Positions 62,881-64,000 of a stretch of 64,000 nucleotides of DNA are shown here, piece after piece (within the stretch, counting starts at the first letter, position 1; each line of letters begins with the position of its first letter). The position numbers and the translations under genes were made by a program. Source of the DNA: Acinetobacter sp. ANC 4204 (GTDB taxonomy: Bacteria; Pseudomonadota; Gammaproteobacteria; Pseudomonadales; Moraxellaceae); contig NZ_NEFZ01000003.1 of assembly GCF_002135205.1 (NCBI RefSeq), positions 248,001 through 312,000 on the forward strand, in the 5' to 3' direction. A model generated the notes under the pieces. The model was not told the DNA's origin. It saw only the letters and a program-made list of their open reading frames with translations, and ran no database searches.

Positions 62881-63951
62881 TTAAATATTAGTTGAACGTT
62901 CACTTAACCACTGAGCCAGTTTTGGCCAAAATTCATCGGCACTACGTTGACTTGACATCAGTCCTAAATGTCCACCTGGGATGAGAGTAAACGTGACATC
63001 AGTACTACTTGTCAATTGGGTGAGTGGTTTAGCGGCTTCTGTAGTAACTAATTGGTCTGTTGTGGCTGCGGCAACAAGCAATGAGCACTGTATATTTTTT
63101 AAAGCTATGCTTTTCTTATTTAATGTGATTACTCCTGTTTTGAGTGGATTACGTAGCCAAACATTAAACAACATGTCTTGGTTGATGCCACCAGGATAAT
63201 CAATCATACGGTTAAGAAAACTACCAATAGTGGCGTGTTCATATAAAGCTTCGTTGTCGTCCAAATTGAGTAACAAGTTTTTGTGGCTTTGAAACCAGCC
63301 TATAGGGTCAACCATTTTAAAACCAATCGTATTTAAAACACCTGAGGTGTGAAGTAGACGCTTCGGTATTTTGCCCTGATAAATTTGCTGTTGTAATGTT
63401 TTGCTTTTTGAAATGATTCGATTGAGATATGCAAAGAACTGTCCATTTCGCCCAGATTTATAGCTGTCAATTGGGCTACCCAATACCATTAAATTTTTCA
63501 CGAAATTGGGCTGATGTAGAGCAGTATATAAGCTCACAAATATACCTGCCATACTCCAGCCGTGTAGTGAAATTTGATCACTTTGACTATGTTTTAAAAT
63601 GCTTTGAATGCATAGCGGGATGTAATGATCAATAAAGGTTAAAAAATTAAAATGACAATTACGGAAACTTAGTTTGCCCCAGTCAATTACATACACAGCA
63701 AAACCCTGCTGTTGGAAATACTTAACCAAAGAACGATAGGGGTAAAGGTCATAAATGGACATATTGATGGCGAGAGGAACCACGAAAACCAGAGGTTCTT
63801 TGTACTTGCGAACTTCTGGGGCGTAATAGCGAATTTGAGTCAGGTCAAATGTTTCAATCACTTCATAGGGCGTATTTTGTGACAGAACGAGTGACTTCCC
63901 TTTAAAAATGCGCGTGGACAGATTATTTATTTTAGTTTTTAAGTTCTGCAT
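62881..63951 (-). CDS. PhaC-like alpha/beta hydrolase with serine nucleophile
   Basis: A 356-residue alpha/beta hydrolase that looks like the class III PHA synthase/PhaC branch: PLVFVVPLAINMSIYDLYPYRSLVKYFQQQGFAVYVIDWG (about 53-92), then the nucleophile elbow HGWSMAG with Ser133, an acid in AATTDQLV, and His in PGGHLGLMSS. True PHA synthases use Cys (GxCxG), so this is more likely an esterase or a synthase variant. The C-terminal WPKLAQWLSERS also matches PhaC. It heads an operon with a hydroxyacid dehydrogenase. The ATG follows ACCCT. Confidence 0.82.
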   Translation of the reverse strand: MQNLKTKINNLSTRIFKGKSLVLSQNTPYEVIETFDLTQIRYYAPEVRKYKEPLVFVVPLAINMSIYDLYPYRSLVKYFQQQGFAVYVIDWGKLSFRNCHFNFLTFIDHYIPLCIQSILKHSQSDQISLHGWSMAGIFVSLYTALHQPNFVKNLMVLGSPIDSYKSGRNGQFFAYLNRIISKSKTLQQQIYQGKIPKRLLHTSGVLNTIGFKMVDPIGWFQSHKNLLLNLDDNEALYEHATIGSFLNRMIDYPGGINQDMLFNVWLRNPLKTGVITLNKKSIALKNIQCSLLVAAATTDQLVTTEAAKPLTQLTSSTDVTFTLIPGGHLGLMSSQRSADEFWPKLAQWLSERSTNI

Positions 63952-64000
63952 AGGGTTGATATCTCAAATAAGTAGAAAGTTTGATCGAAGTCTAATCAAT

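Overview
The window looks like chromosomal DNA of an Acinetobacter species. It is AT-rich (roughly 40% GC by eye). It carries an Omp33-36 type outer membrane protein whose N-terminus matches what I know of the Acinetobacter porin, Acinetobacter-style small hypothetical proteins, genus-typical hairpin repeats, and an IS30-family insertion sequence. No plasmid, prophage, CRISPR or rRNA signal is visible. Both window edges cut through or lie next to genes; a truncated AraC-type regulator occupies the left edge.

Region 1 (1-13.0 kb) is a molybdenum island. Leftward genes encode the molybdate ABC importer (modA, modB, modC), a minimal ModE-like regulator, the sulfurtransferase FdhD and a YdeP/FdhF-type molybdopterin oxidoreductase. 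Rightward genes encode nearly all of cofactor synthesis: moaA, a moaC-moaB fusion, moeA, mobA, moaD and moaE. Together they import molybdate, build and mature the cofactor, and supply one molybdoenzyme. Neither ModC nor the ModE-like protein has the usual molybdate-sensing C-terminal domain.

Region 2 (13-31.5 kb) is mixed housekeeping and stress: tRNA-Thr(UGU), an FAD oxidoreductase with a methyltransferase, pirin facing an isochorismatase-fold hydrolase, a LysR regulator, ahpC, a TetR regulator facing a DUF4442 hot-dog protein over tandem palindromic operators, ssb, a YajR-like MFS pump, a TerC/DUF475 membrane protein, tenA, a small protein behind a perfect Fur box, uvrA, and a flavin/PNPOx-fold protein.

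Region 3 (31.5-38.3 kb) holds a membrane GGDEF diguanylate cyclase, a 1-kb gene-free stretch that I read as containing two convergent small-RNA genes and a lac-like palindrome, the Omp33-36 porin gene, a BetT choline transporter and a two-TM-type ion channel.

Region 4 (38.4-52.4 kb) is an acetate module: acetate permease actP with yjcH, a CrbS/MxtR-like transporter-kinase hybrid, a CrbR/ErdR-like LuxR response regulator and acetyl-CoA synthetase acs. Between them lie a sulfone-scavenging pair (msuE-sfnG), a DoxX-like/SDR pair and riboflavin synthase.

Region 5 (52.9-64 kb) contains a mechanosensitive channel, rsmE, a four-hairpin repeat, waaA, an old-yellow-enzyme reductase with its ArsR regulator, prfB with a programmed frameshift, a second Omp33-36-like protein, an IS30 element, a HIT protein, a YARHG-like secreted protein, and an operon of a beta-hydroxyacid dehydrogenase with a PhaC-like hydrolase.

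The most novel-looking items are three candidate small RNAs. Two of them (33.67-33.77 kb and 33.88-33.98 kb) are convergent, have identical promoter hexamers and share a CU-rich motif; one is at 16.49-16.61 kb. Also notable are the lac-symmetric-like palindrome at 34.06 kb and the hairpin arrays.
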